Positions 9,233 to 19,186 of a DNA stretch of 64,000 bases are shown here, one piece after another; within the stretch, counting starts at the first letter, position 1; each line of letters opens with the position of its first letter. Location: assembly GCF_002865645.1 (NCBI RefSeq), contig NW_020194515.1:1581319-1645318 (forward strand), in the 5' to 3' direction. The DNA comes from Hyaloscypha bicolor E (Eukaryota; Ascomycota; Leotiomycetes; Helotiales; Hyaloscyphaceae). The translations under genes were made by a program, and so were the position numbers. A model generated the notes under the pieces. That model was not told the DNA's origin and made no database searches. It was given only the letters and a program-made list of their open reading frames with translations.

Positions 9233-11761
9233 TCAATCATACTCAGAAAACCATTTCGCTGCAACTTTCGACTTCTTCTTATCTTTCTTGGATTTAGAAG
9301 AGATGTAAATTTCTTCTTTTGGTTCGTCGTTTAATTCCTCCACTACTTCTCGCTCCCCTAGGGGAACGGGAGCGGGATATTGAATGGGCTCGCTCGCGCC
9401 TCTGTGAAAGCTATCCGATAGCGACCTGCCGTCATCTGAAGCTGAATCATCAAACGCCTCATCGGAGCCGCTAGGGACATAGTCTGTGGAGTTGGACGTG
9501 TTCTCTGATTGAACCGTGCTATCATCCACACCTCCTGATCATATGAGCGATAGTCCACAAATGGACAAGCCAGGTACAATCTTACCAAGGATTCTGACGC
9601 CGACGAAGCGCCTGCAGGTCTCAATACCCTTCATAAGGACTTCCAGCTGTTTGTTCAACTGTGCGCGCTGGGCGCGGTTCTCCTCAGACTCACCAGCGAT
9701 GCAAGTCACGAGGTCCGCGGACATAGAAGTGACGGTAATAGGAGAGAAGATATTATGGAGCGGGGAGATGAGCTTGGCTTCGATAACTTCGATAGCAATG
9801 TCATCGACAAAACGTTTCAAAGCAACCTATCAAGTATACAAGAAAGCATTAGCTAGGGTTTTGTAGAAGTAGGGGCAGAATACGCAGGAGAAATAGACGA
9901 CCTTGTAGTAGGCTTCCATGCAGTCCAAAGCTTCAGAACACGCAAATCGGTTCATGTCAGGTTCCGTACGTTGCACGAGGGCTGCCACAAGCGGGCGGAG
10001 ATCCTTGGATTAGTGGTTAAGATATACCGACTCAATGGAAGAGGTGCCGAAGAAGTCTTTGATAATCCTTGTGTATTCATCCCTGCTTCGTTCGTTCCGG
10101 GCCTTTTGGAGAGCTTCGGTGAAATAATGATTGTATGTGATCGGGTGACTTTTCTGATGTGGCGTTAGCAGCTCAGTGCTCTTTGCGTTCAGAGTTCCTA
10201 ATAGCTCCTTTAACGCAGGCTCGAAGATCTTTTGGAAGAGTGTTTTGGAGGTTGCAGTATCGGCGACGTAGGTGGTTGTTAGAGTAAGGAATTTTTTAGC
10301 GGCCTGCCAGACTTTTTCGATGTGGCCTCGGGTGAGCGCTTCCCAGGGAGATGATTGTTCGAGGAACAAATCTGCCACTATCATGGGATTAAAGGTTCCC
10401 GGCAACTCTCGACCCTTAGTCCTCCGCACCAGGTGCTGTATGTGATCCATGAAATCTTCTCTCGTCGTTGCAGTTACCCCTCTAGGAACAGCCGTCTTGC
10501 GGGGAGAGTCGATAATCTCACGGTAGTGGCCTCGCCTGGCGATGCGTTCAGCGAAGTCTAGGTTGAGGTTCTGTACCACGGCCCGTATACGCTTTTGATA
10601 GCCGGGTTCAGACTGAGCATCCTCAAAGAACGGATCGTTATAAGTGCCATCCACGGACGCTTTGATGAGAGACTGGAATGATTGACTAATGTGGAGTAGA
10701 TAGAGCCGCTATTCGTCTAAGGTAGCTCGAGGCTTGCCCAGCTTATCTAGCAGACTGCGGCGAGCGTTGGATTTTATTTCGATTTCATTGATCAAGCTTG
10801 GCAGCTCGGCAGCGATCTGCCTGAGAAGGACCTTGCTCAGCCTGTTCCGTAACTTGTCGACGCCTAAGAGGGAGCGGGGCAGATCTTCCCATATCCCTTG
10901 AGAAAAGAACTCCTCTTCCTTGACGTCGCGATCCGCCAACGACCACTCTCCCGTTTCAGAGTCCATGTTTTTCAAGACATGCCAGCCTAACCGGAACTCG
11001 ACATCCTGGTTTCTCGCGAGAGAGACGTACATGGCTTCACTCTCGGAACTCGCAATCAAAGTATCCGGCTTGGTGATAACGCCGAGCGTCCGATTGCCCT
11101 TCTTATCAGCAGCGCGGGCGAGCTTTAGCACGATCTGGTTCGCATAATCGTTCTTCGCCGAGACTACCGCGAGGATGATGCTTCTTGGCTCCTTCATATA
11201 GGCTTGAACGACATCTTGTACCAGCTCAACATCGGAAGCCGATTGCTGCTTCGTTTCGGAGTGGATGAGGCCAGGCAGGTCCACGATGGTCAAGTGAGGC
11301 CGGTCGGGACCCGAGACCTCAACTCGGAGGAGATCTTTTGAGAAAGCTCTACCATGTGTGGAGATTGCCAAGGCTGCTTTCGCGTTCTCAATCAGGGTTG
11401 GAAGCCCATCGAAGCCATCTAGCTTCTCGTGAAAGCCGCCGAGGGACAGCTGCCCAGACTCGCTGCGCGATTCGTGCGGGACAATCGACACGCTTACGCC
11501 GATGTGCGACGTCTTGCGGAGGACTAATTCTATCGGAAATCGGGTACACAGGTTGCTTTTGGTAGGAAACGGTACGCCGGATATTGCTTCTAGCACAGAG
11601 CTCTTTCCAGATGACTGGTCCCCGCACACAATGATCTGTGGCAATGAGACATAGTGACTGATGCCTTGCGAACGGAGACAGTCGATCGAGTCTAGTAGGT
11701 CTAGTTGATCCTTGGAGCACAACCCATTTAGGGCTTCTGTGTGGAACGGTTTCAACACCAT
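9233..11761 (-). pseudogene. Mx/dynamin-like GTPase gene with two in-frame stops
   Basis: On the minus strand, exon 1 is 11761-9902, exon 2 is 9826-9586 and exon 3 is 9534-9233. The introns of 75 and 51 nt join AYYK|VALKRF and VRILG|GVDD in frame. Read through, this gives an 800-codon dynamin-superfamily protein. The GTPase domain has GDQSSGKSS (47-55), T73, DLPG (161-164) and TKPD (230-233). The middle/stalk follows, then the effector (GED) region around ACSEALDCMEAYYKVALKRF, then an acidic and Lys-rich tail ending KWFSEYD. Fungal Mx-like dynamins act in membrane or organelle remodelling. Two stops break it: TAG at 10709-10711 (LDE*RLYLLHIS) and TAA at 10010-10012 (YLNH*SKDLRPL). The frame and family similarity continue uninterrupted on both sides of each, so neither looks like an intron. 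Both are what CAG/CAA-to-TAG/TAA would give. The intact 350-residue GTPase part could still be made. Confidence 0.8.
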
Positions 11762-12775
11762 CTTGAATGTTGACGCCGAAGTTGGAATTGAGGATGAGAA
11801 GATGAGGAGGCGAAGAAAGAGATTAGAAACGATGGAAGATGATGGGAACTTTTGATAAAGACAAAAGCAATAAAGGGAAGGCAGGTAGTAGCAAAGTCAG
11901 ATCGTTAATAAGTGAGGAATCAAAGGTGGCCAGCGAATTGATTGCAGCCTCGTTTTCATCTTGGAGGGCTTGATGTTGCTGCTCAGATAATGCCGTGTAA
12001 CTCGCATGGCTCTGTTGTCGGTTAGTGCTGTGGATTGTCGACGGCAGCTACTTCCCCATTCTGTATCAAGGGCGTCCGGGCCTGTCTACTTTGCATCTTG
12101 TGCTGCCATGCACAGGTATGGCGATGGGCTCCTGCTGGTCCGGAAGGTGACAACATTTCCGGTTGGCAGCATTTGAGGAATCATCCGCACACCGCCTTTT
12201 ATCTCTCGAGTGATCGTAAGAGAGGCGTCGAATCAGACATTCGCCAGGAATACTGTGTCCCTACCTGTTATTCGCTCTGTTTCTCTTTGGACATCGCGAT
12301 ACTCGGCGTGGGAAGGGAGGCCGACTTCCGGGTCGAAGGCGATGGGCTCGGTTTCAAAGTGGAGTCGGCGTCGATGCTTGAGCCGCGTCGATGGAGGTGC
12401 CACGCAGGAGGGAGGTTCATGCAAAGAGCGAGGATCATATCCGAAACAGAGTTGCTGTGGTAAAGCACCGCCGTGTCAAGAATCGTGGTCTGGCGCTGAC
12501 AAAATTGCAAAAGTGGATCCGCTGTTGGCAATTATGGTCTGACGAGGTATGGCTGGCCTGATTGTGACGTAACGTCTGTCCCCGCGTCCCGAGACGCACG
12601 CTGTCACGAGCCGAACACTCTCTGATCTTTGTTTTGATCCAAATTTACCCTGGCCTAGTACAGTTATAGACTAGCTGGTTTCTAGCCCTGTTTTCCCTGC
12701 TCTGTGGGGGCCGCCGAGAAGTACTTCGTAACTACAAATCCTCTCTCGTTTACTCTACTTACCACCCAACTAACT
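11762..12775. other. Intergenic region between divergent genes
   Basis: Contains the promoters of the minus-strand dynamin-like gene and the plus-strand 2EXR gene. Overlapping frames at 12,035-12,540 on both strands show no family resemblance and are treated as chance. Confidence 0.4.
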
Positions 12776-13595
12776 ATGATGTCCACATTCCATCTCTTTC
12801 CGAAGCTGCCAAAGGAGATGCGGCTGAAGATATACGAGAATACATTCGAGGCGCGAATTCTCCAACTAGGTGTCGACGCAGGCATCCCATTTCCCTCAGA
12901 ACTAGAGCCTCTAGGAGCAAGCAGAGGGCCCACGAAACAGTTACATACGCACCTTCCCAGCCTCTTTACCGTTTGCAAAGAATCTCGCGATATATGCAAA
13001 TTCATCTTCGTCGCATTCGGTCCAACGTTCATCCATCCCAGGTTAGATACGCTATATATCTCTCTCTATGCGGTAGGGAGGATAATAGCTACTGAATTAA
13101 AAGGAGCCTGCAACGATGATGGATCGTCGGCGTACCCGGTTGCGGCATTCGATAAGGTTGCGATAGAATACGGCGTTAAAGACTTCGAAGGATCTTGTAG
13201 AGTGGAAGGAGAGGCCGAAGACCTGGCAGGTCAGACATGGCATTAGGGAGTTTTGCGCGCCTGGGATATGGCCGGCGACGGATTACGCAGAGTTCTTTAG
13301 ATGCTTCGGGGCGCCGAAAAAGGTATTGCTTGTAACTAATGGCGTTCTTAGATGGTCTGGTGGCTTCTCCAAGTTCGCTAGTTGGCAGAGCATTGAGCTG
13401 GTGGCTACGGAGACGGAAAGCAGTGATCAGAAGAACTTGGTAGAGTTTCTAAAAGCACAATTGCCATTATCATTGAGTGAGGGTAGAATGGAATTTACGG
13501 TTGTAGATGCGCTTAAGGAGCATTTGGTTTGGTTGGCTTGTCCTTATTCCTGGACCTCATGGTGCGATATGACGGAGAGATATTTGTATATATGA
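12776..13595 (+). pseudogene. 2EXR-domain protein gene with a frameshift
   Basis: The start is ATG 12776 (a second ATG follows immediately). The protein opens with a 2EXR-type motif, FHLFPKLPKEMRLKIYENTF, the F-box-like start of a large fungal family of unknown function. The first frame runs to VKDFEG (about 13,188) and then becomes unnatural, ending at 13,246. The frame one base later continues the family pattern (DLVEWKERPKTWQV, REFCAPGIWPATDYAEFF, VLLVTNGVLRWSGGF) to the stop at 13,593-13,595. A single indel between about 13,165 and 13,200 therefore separates two halves of one protein of about 272 residues. No splice signals explain it. It could be a real lesion or a sequencing indel. Confidence 0.65.
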
Positions 13596-15033
13596 TATGA
13601 CAGAAGGACTGCAAGTTCTGCTAGATGTGTAGCTTCTCTAGCTACTCTGTGTCCCAACAAGATAGTATTGACTAGCAGAGGGGAACGATTGCTTGCGACA
13701 TCTTATATAACTAACCCTAGTTTGCTCCGCAACGGGTGCTTCGTTAATTCATAGGTGTTTATGCTTTGCTGTGCTGTGCACGTTTCAATATAGTTATATG
13801 CAAAGTCCCTATACTATTCATAACGTAATGAATATAGTTCATCTGAGCTGTATATAACCCTTTCAACTCTAATTACAAAGAGAGTAATCACTCCCAATTC
13901 ATTCGTTGCTTGCATAAGAATGAGAATAATTATAGGATCTGGTTCAGCGAGATTTTATTAAGGATTGTGGGCTGTCTTACTCCCAGATGCTAGATTCGAA
14001 AATCCATAGGTACCATCAGTTTCACCCACCAGACCCGTAGTACGTCGAATCAAACAAGTATCTCTGCTTGAATGTTCCCTTTTCGTGAGGCGCATATCGT
14101 GTACTGTTTGGGAAATGATCCATCTGGTTGTCTGAGTTAGGCGAAGTAGCTTAGGAGGGCACATCCAACAAAGCTGTATGTCGATTGTCTGTGCGGGGTA
14201 TGGAGCAGTTTTGCCACCTGTTAGCGGGTCAAATTGTTCGTCTGCAGACTGCTGCATGGGCTTTTGGTATCAACGTGCTTGCTGGGCTAATTGACATTGC
14301 CAGCGAGCTCGGAAGCCACAACATGTACCTCATTGTGGTCCAAAAGCAAAGGGGGACTAATTAAGAAAGGGATGAGAGAAGAAACCCTTTTAAAAGTAGG
14401 ACATACGATTGTACATAAGGTTATAGATCCTGACTGGAAGAGGAAGTCCCACTTCAATGGTAGCCGGTACCTGGATCACCCCACATCTCGATTATGCAAA
14501 ATTATAGCCGTAATTATTGGTTGGTAACGATTCATGAATGCTGATCCAAACGCAGATCGCAGTACCAAGTTGGTGCTATGGCTGATGTTGCGCTCAAAAC
14601 GAAATTCATCTGTGGTCTCACTTAGATATGCTGTGGCGCTGAGCCGAATTAAGCGAGAGTCTTGGCAAGTCCTTCAGGGGGGTTATGTCACGTGGATGAT
14701 ATCCTTGAGGTCCAGTCTTGAGGCGCGCCGCATATTGCTGGTTTCTTGTGTAACCAATTTGCTAGATGCGAGAGTATTGTTTCTTCAGCCTTTGTGTTGC
14801 GTTAATTGATAAGGTACTGTGAATCCAGACAACTTGATTTAATACAAATAATATCATGCGGACTCCAATCCAACCCTGACATAAATATCACTCTAAACAT
14901 AGGATTCTTTAATCTTAGAGAACAGAAGCTCCATATCCACTACCTCGTGTTCCCCGATCACATAGGTTCCATCGCATCTGTACACGTTATGTACTGTATT
15001 CCTCGGGATCGATTTCCTTCAGTCTCCATCCCT
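13596..15033. other. Intergenic, no supported gene
   Basis: Moderately AT-rich to 13,950, then mixed. Frames of 60-147 codons exist on both strands (for example 13,958-14,257 minus and 14,806-15,249 plus) without recognisable motifs, signal peptides or splice structure. Confidence 0.4.
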
Positions 15034-15453
15034 TTATACCAACTTCGTATACATCGGTGGCTCCTTGTACTTCAGGCTTCCGTTCCCCTTCACAATAGCA
15101 TCCTTCGATCCCTCGCGATCCTTCTCCCACTCATCTCTATTGTGGTCCATTGGTCCTGTCACGAGAACGTTTGGGCTGACTGTGGGCGAGATCTTGCGGG
15201 CCCGGGTCTGGCGGCGACGAATGAAGATGAAGGCCAAAACGATGATTGAAGCAACAATGGCTCCGGCAGCGACGCCAACACCTGCAGCCTCAGCAAGTGA
15301 GTATGATTTGGAACAGCTGATGTTGACATAGGCGGTTGGTGCGTGGATCGCCGTCGTTTGCGCAGGAGTCGTTTGAAGGGTGGTTTGGGCAGTAGATGGC
15401 ACTGCTGTTACAGTGGGAGCATCGGGCCGAGTGGTAGTGAGTAGGGTGGTCAT
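15034..15453 (-). CDS. Small single-pass membrane protein with Thr-rich ectodomain
   Basis: 139 residues. Residues 1-45 are Thr/Pro/Ala-rich (a probable O-glycosylated stalk) and end in an Asn-glycosylation-type NISC. Residues about 56-78 form one hydrophobic segment (GVGVAAGAIVASIIVLAFIFI), followed by a basic stop-transfer RRRQTRARK and a charged cytosolic tail ending MYTKLV. There is no cleavable signal peptide before the stalk, so either topology relies on the internal segment or a 5' exon is missing. A similar small stalk-plus-TM layout starts at 63,841. Function unknown; such proteins are often wall- or stress-sensor-like in moulds, but nothing here proves that. Confidence 0.5.
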   Translation of the reverse strand: MTTLLTTTRPDAPTVTAVPSTAQTTLQTTPAQTTAIHAPTAYVNISCSKSYSLAEAAGVGVAAGAIVASIIVLAFIFIRRRQTRARKISPTVSPNVLVTGPMDHNRDEWEKDREGSKDAIVKGNGSLKYKEPPMYTKLV

Positions 15454-16318
15454 GGTGATATTTTACTGATCGTTGCGTTGAAGTGTTTGGTGGCTTCTGC
15501 TGAGGATGTTCTCCTTGATCTCATGGTAAGTCGAGCTTGAGAAATGGAGGAATTCTAAGCTTATTTGATGGGCTCCAAAAGAGAGAGGCACATATCCAAA
15601 GTTGGCGATCGTGGGTTGAACTCGTACATTCTTTTCTTGGCATTGTATGCACGATCCAACCAATCCCAATGGTCACTATTCAAGTGCAAGGGAGGCACAG
15701 CGTAGCGATACGAGATGGCCGCGTAACCCTTATAGAATATATCATTCACTAACTCCCTCTTCTATTCGCTTGAATCCAGTGGGGAGGCGGGTTTTGTCTT
15801 GGCGACTGGGTCCCCAGCTCGCTGGCACTGGAGAAAGCGGTAACGGTCCATTCCAAATCTTGCTTCATGACGTGACCATCTTTTATTCTTGTTTACAGAT
15901 CTACCCAGAGCCCTCATGCTCTGAAAAGTTGCTATCTCCCTGCTAGATTGTCGTTTCAGGTCGCCGAGCAAACACCATTCCTCATACGTTAAGTTCGTGG
16001 GGTCCGCACGTCAGAGAATTGCCTCTCCTGGAGGAGCACACAAAGGGGAGGGAAAAGATGATAAAAGATGGCCCATTTGTGTTTGGTCATTTCGTAGAAA
16101 GGCTGCACATTGATGCAATGACTGGTCGGCAGTCCTGAGTTATAGAATCATCTCGCCTATCACAGCAGATTGTGCTGCTTCGTAGAAGAACATTGTCTTG
16201 AATACCATGGTTTCTCTGCTGCCAAGATTCTTGACAAAGATTGGACCAGGTTTCTCTGATATTCAGCACAGTGGCCCTATACTGATGAGACAATGACTTC
16301 AGCAAAGTGTGATCTCTC
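15454..16318. other. Intergenic, nothing recognised
   Basis: Overlapping short frames on both strands only. It may contain the upstream region of the membrane-protein gene and the 3' flank of the HET fragment. Confidence 0.35.
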
Positions 16319-16574
16319 TCACTCTTGATACTCTCCCCGATCCTTTGCCCCCATGAGCTCGCCATCCATAACTCCGTCAAACATAACACCCTCCTGAAAC
16401 ATAGTACCTATCCCCGCACGTGCATAGAACAACAGGAAAGTTGCCCCCACATGAAACAGCAATGACATCGTCCTTTAATGCTTCTTCCCGAGCCATCCCA
16501 AGGTACCCCCTAGATTTGGTAACCAGCTTCCGTCTAGTACGTGCTAGAATAATAAGATGCAAATCGCTCGCCAT
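16319..16574 (-). pseudogene. C-terminal fragment of a HET (heterokaryon incompatibility) protein
   Basis: The minus-strand frame from 16574 reads LVTKSRGYLGMAREEALKDD, then VIAVSCGGNFPVVLC and DRYYVSGGCYV. This is the pattern of the C-terminal HET-6-barrel region (..TKSGYLG.. GD.V.VL.GG..P..L......Y.L.GECYVHG..). After CYV the frame stops, but a shifted frame continues MFDGVMDGELMGAKDRGEYQ to a stop at 16,319, again the expected end of such proteins. No HET catalytic N-terminus lies upstream. It is a 5'-truncated, frameshifted relic. Confidence 0.6.
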
Positions 16575-16579
16575 CTAAC

Positions 16580-17072
16580 TCAGAAGTTCTGTATGCTCAA
16601 TATCTGTACTCTATTCTCGCCCACAGAATCTCGACTACGGATCCATCTCGGGGAAATATCCCTAAGCTTCACGCCTAAAATCCAAAAATCCGCGTTTGTC
16701 TGTCTAAAACACTCAAATATTTCCCAGGAAACGTTTGAGGTGACGGTCTTCATGCCGTACCACATGTTTGGATAGAAGCTGTTATTGGGATCGCCCTTGA
16801 GGTCGGACCAATCAATCCAGCGAATATCGAGACATGTTTTCTCAATGTCGCGTCGGGAGGGGTGATCCTGGCGGAATGCTCTCCAAACAGTTCGTAGACC
16901 ATTATTGTCACCATAGCGGTTCTGCGAGGTATTGTTCGTTGGTTCTTGCTAATCATTATTTCTTCACCACAGTAAAACAGAGATTTTTCGCCTGGAGCAC
17001 GCGGAGAGGGGCGAGGAGGATGCCGTGGGTATTGGCGAGAGGGAGGAGCGTGAGGAGGGGAAGGAGATGCAT
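16580..17072 (-). CDS. Small secreted protein, 148 residues, two exons
   Basis: Exon 1 is 17072-16968 and exon 2 is 16921-16580. The 46-nt intron (GTGAAG...CTCGCAG) joins codons in phase 0 (LCFTV|NRYGDNNGL). The N-terminus MHLLPLLTLLPLANTHG is a compact signal peptide. The mature part contains EKTCLDIRWIDWSDLKGDPN and FYPNMWYGMK, with three cysteines. No family was recognised. Size and leader match small secreted or effector-candidate proteins of plant-associated fungi, but that label rests on form only. It abuts the HET relic within 6 bases on the same strand. Confidence 0.5.
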
Positions 17073-17662
17073 CTTGGGCTGGAGCTTTGAGATTGATCAG
17101 GGGGAAAGTAAGGGATGGAGGCTCGGGTTTGGATGGAAATGCGTCGGGTGGTGAGATTTATGTATCTCTGAGGTGGGGTCGGGGTTGAGAAGAGGGGGTA
17201 CTGTAAGCTTAGTAGTTTCGATGCTCGTCCCTGCCAATGAAGGACCTCGACTCGCATCTTCGCTCTCGTTCAACCCTCATAGTTTTGGGAGATGCGCATA
17301 TCACAATAGCTTGCTAATATGCAGATGTTATCTTAAGCTCAGATCTTGCGAAGCTGGCTGTTCTCAACTGGTCGAAGTCCTGTTGGGACATTGCCCAATA
17401 TCGCTCCGGCAGTACTGTAACGGGCGAGTCCTATGAAGGCGAGAACATAGCACAGGGATAGTTTGGAAAATTCTGAACACCACTCGGTTCAGACAACCTT
17501 CTAGTAACGAGGCGGTAACCAAAGAGTAGGAGATTATCCGAACGAAGCGGGTCATGGAATGCATCTCTTCGGATTTATGCGTATCGGAAATCCAGATCTG
17601 CCCCTATATTTTGAATTTTAATGCAACCGGATCAGAGCCATGAACGGGAACCAATTCTCCCA
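17073..17662. other. Intergenic
   Basis: Upstream region of the small secreted protein gene and 3' flank of the F-box gene. No other feature seen. Confidence 0.35.
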
Positions 17663-18688
17663 TCACGACACCTCCTTCAACTCCTTAGCCTCAGCAGCAA
17701 CCTCTCTTCTCCTTTTCGCCCAAGTCTTGACAAATTCAACGTCTCGATCATGCTGCGTTGCTGGCATGTACACCCACCCATTGACCTCCGAATTCCACCC
17801 TCGATTCGGCAGGTACGCCTCCAACATATAATAACTATCTCTATGAAACGGGAAATCCATTGACGGAGGTCTGCTCCTACTCAGGAAGGCATCAGTCTCC
17901 GTAGCAGCATCTTGTACCGTCATCCTGAACCGTCGCCGTTTGTTCCCTGCATTGTTTCCGTGCCGACGTATTGAACCAACTATGGACTTGAGATGTTGCT
18001 CGAGGATCCGTGCGTACCATAATGTGTTGTAGAGGGCCTTTTGGACGACTGCTGCGTTGGCTGAGATGAGCGTTTGGTTCCATTTGGGATTTTTCCCACG
18101 CGGGACCATCGGGATGGGTTCCCCTTGCTCTAAATTCTGCTGCCAGTGTGCGAAGTCGACCAGAAGACAGAGATTGTTCCATGTCAGCATGCATGTCAAG
18201 CATGTGCAGATCGTGCGTGGATCCGGGGTTTGTACGTGCTGGTATGGTTTCTTGTGGATTTGTAGGTGCTTTGCTTGTCTCTCGTTATCGAGGAGGGCGG
18301 AGTGTGCTTCTTTGTCTACGTTCTCAAGGAGGACGGGTAGCGGGAAACATCTTGTCAGAATCGAATATCGTTCTGCGATGACGGTACCAGCAATGCGAGA
18401 TGCATCTTTGAGGATGAAGTTTTGGAGGCCATGGTTGACTTGAGATAGCGTGAATATGTCGCTGGGTCGGAGGAGGCTCAGGATGTTGAGGATAAGCTCT
18501 GAGGGGAGATCCAAGAACGTTGCGTACTGCTTCGAGGCAGCTTCTTTTTGGTGGCGTTTCTTTTGGAGTCGTTCCAGGCGCTTGGAACGGAGCAGCAGAG
18601 ACGCTGTGGTGTCGACCAGAGGTTCATCGCCTGCTGGAATTTCCTTGCGCATTGCGGCTTTGGTCAGAGGGACCTTGGTGATGGCCAT
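17663..18688 (-). CDS. F-box protein, 341 residues, intronless
   Basis: The ATG at 18688 opens an uninterrupted frame to 17663. After a basic N-terminal segment (RSKRLERLQKKRHQKEAAS) comes an F-box at about 57-95: FLDLPSELILNILSLLRPSD then FTLSQVNHGLQNFI. F-boxes recruit target proteins to SCF ubiquitin ligases through Skp1. The middle has closely spaced cysteines (TICTCLTCMLTW), and the C-terminal half has Trp/Tyr-rich stretches (YLPNRGWNSEVNGWVYMP) ending in a Lys/Glu-rich tail. This is a common ascomycete type of F-box protein with no assigned substrate. The clean frame suggests it is functional. Confidence 0.85.
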   Translation of the reverse strand: MAITKVPLTKAAMRKEIPAGDEPLVDTTASLLLRSKRLERLQKKRHQKEAASKQYATFLDLPSELILNILSLLRPSDIFTLSQVNHGLQNFILKDASRIAGTVIAERYSILTRCFPLPVLLENVDKEAHSALLDNERQAKHLQIHKKPYQHVQTPDPRTICTCLTCMLTWNNLCLLVDFAHWQQNLEQGEPIPMVPRGKNPKWNQTLISANAAVVQKALYNTLWYARILEQHLKSIVGSIRRHGNNAGNKRRRFRMTVQDAATETDAFLSRSRPPSMDFPFHRDSYYMLEAYLPNRGWNSEVNGWVYMPATQHDRDVEFVKTWAKRRREVAAEAKELKEVS

Positions 18689-18987
18689 GATTGAGTGGCA
18701 GAGGAGGACAGAGAAGACGGATGATGTTGTTTCGGCGAGAGAGTTGGAGAAATTTGGCGGATTTAGCGGAGTTATAATGGGGAGCTAGCCCTTGTGGTCT
18801 ACCCCGCGTGGCCCCACTTCAACACCGAGCAGCATCGTGAGACAGAGACACTTAGGAATATTTTTGAGCCATCCTTTCATTCTGGAAAGGAGGAACTCAA
18901 TGAGATCGATTTGGTCTGCAATTCCTCAACGGGGCACCACGTGGACCCTAAAATTCCATTTTCTAGAATCTCACTCACTTCGCGCTC
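18689..18987. other. F-box gene promoter and left flank of the transposon nest
   Basis: Non-repetitive DNA between the F-box start and the GATC target duplication at 18,988. No gene recognised. Confidence 0.4.
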
Positions 18988-18991
18988 GATC

Positions 18992-19141
18992 TGTTCCATC
19001 CCATCTATCAATACGAGCGGTTTATGAATCGGGCGCTACGATTGATCAATCGGCTCTCCGATTAATCAATAGGAAATGGAATACGATTCGCAAGCCACAG
19101 TAGGTCCCGATTACCTAATCGGGTAATATTGAGGTCTCGGG
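18992..19141 (+). repeat. Left terminal inverted repeat of the integrase-type transposon
   Basis: The first 80 bases match the right end with one mismatch (TTTATGAATC against TTTAGGAATC). The right end then carries one extra 20-bp unit. Homology resumes at AGGAAATGGAATACGATTC and fades after TAATATTGAGGTCTCGGG. Confidence 0.85.
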
Positions 19142-19186
19142 AATAGCAAAACAGTATATAGAATACTCCATCCAAATCAAGCTTTA

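Noticed and set aside
9535..9585. Apparent third stop (TGA at 9,539) in the dynamin-like gene
   Set aside because: It lies inside a 51-nt intron with GTAAGA donor and ATCAG acceptor; splicing joins VRILG to GVDD in frame.
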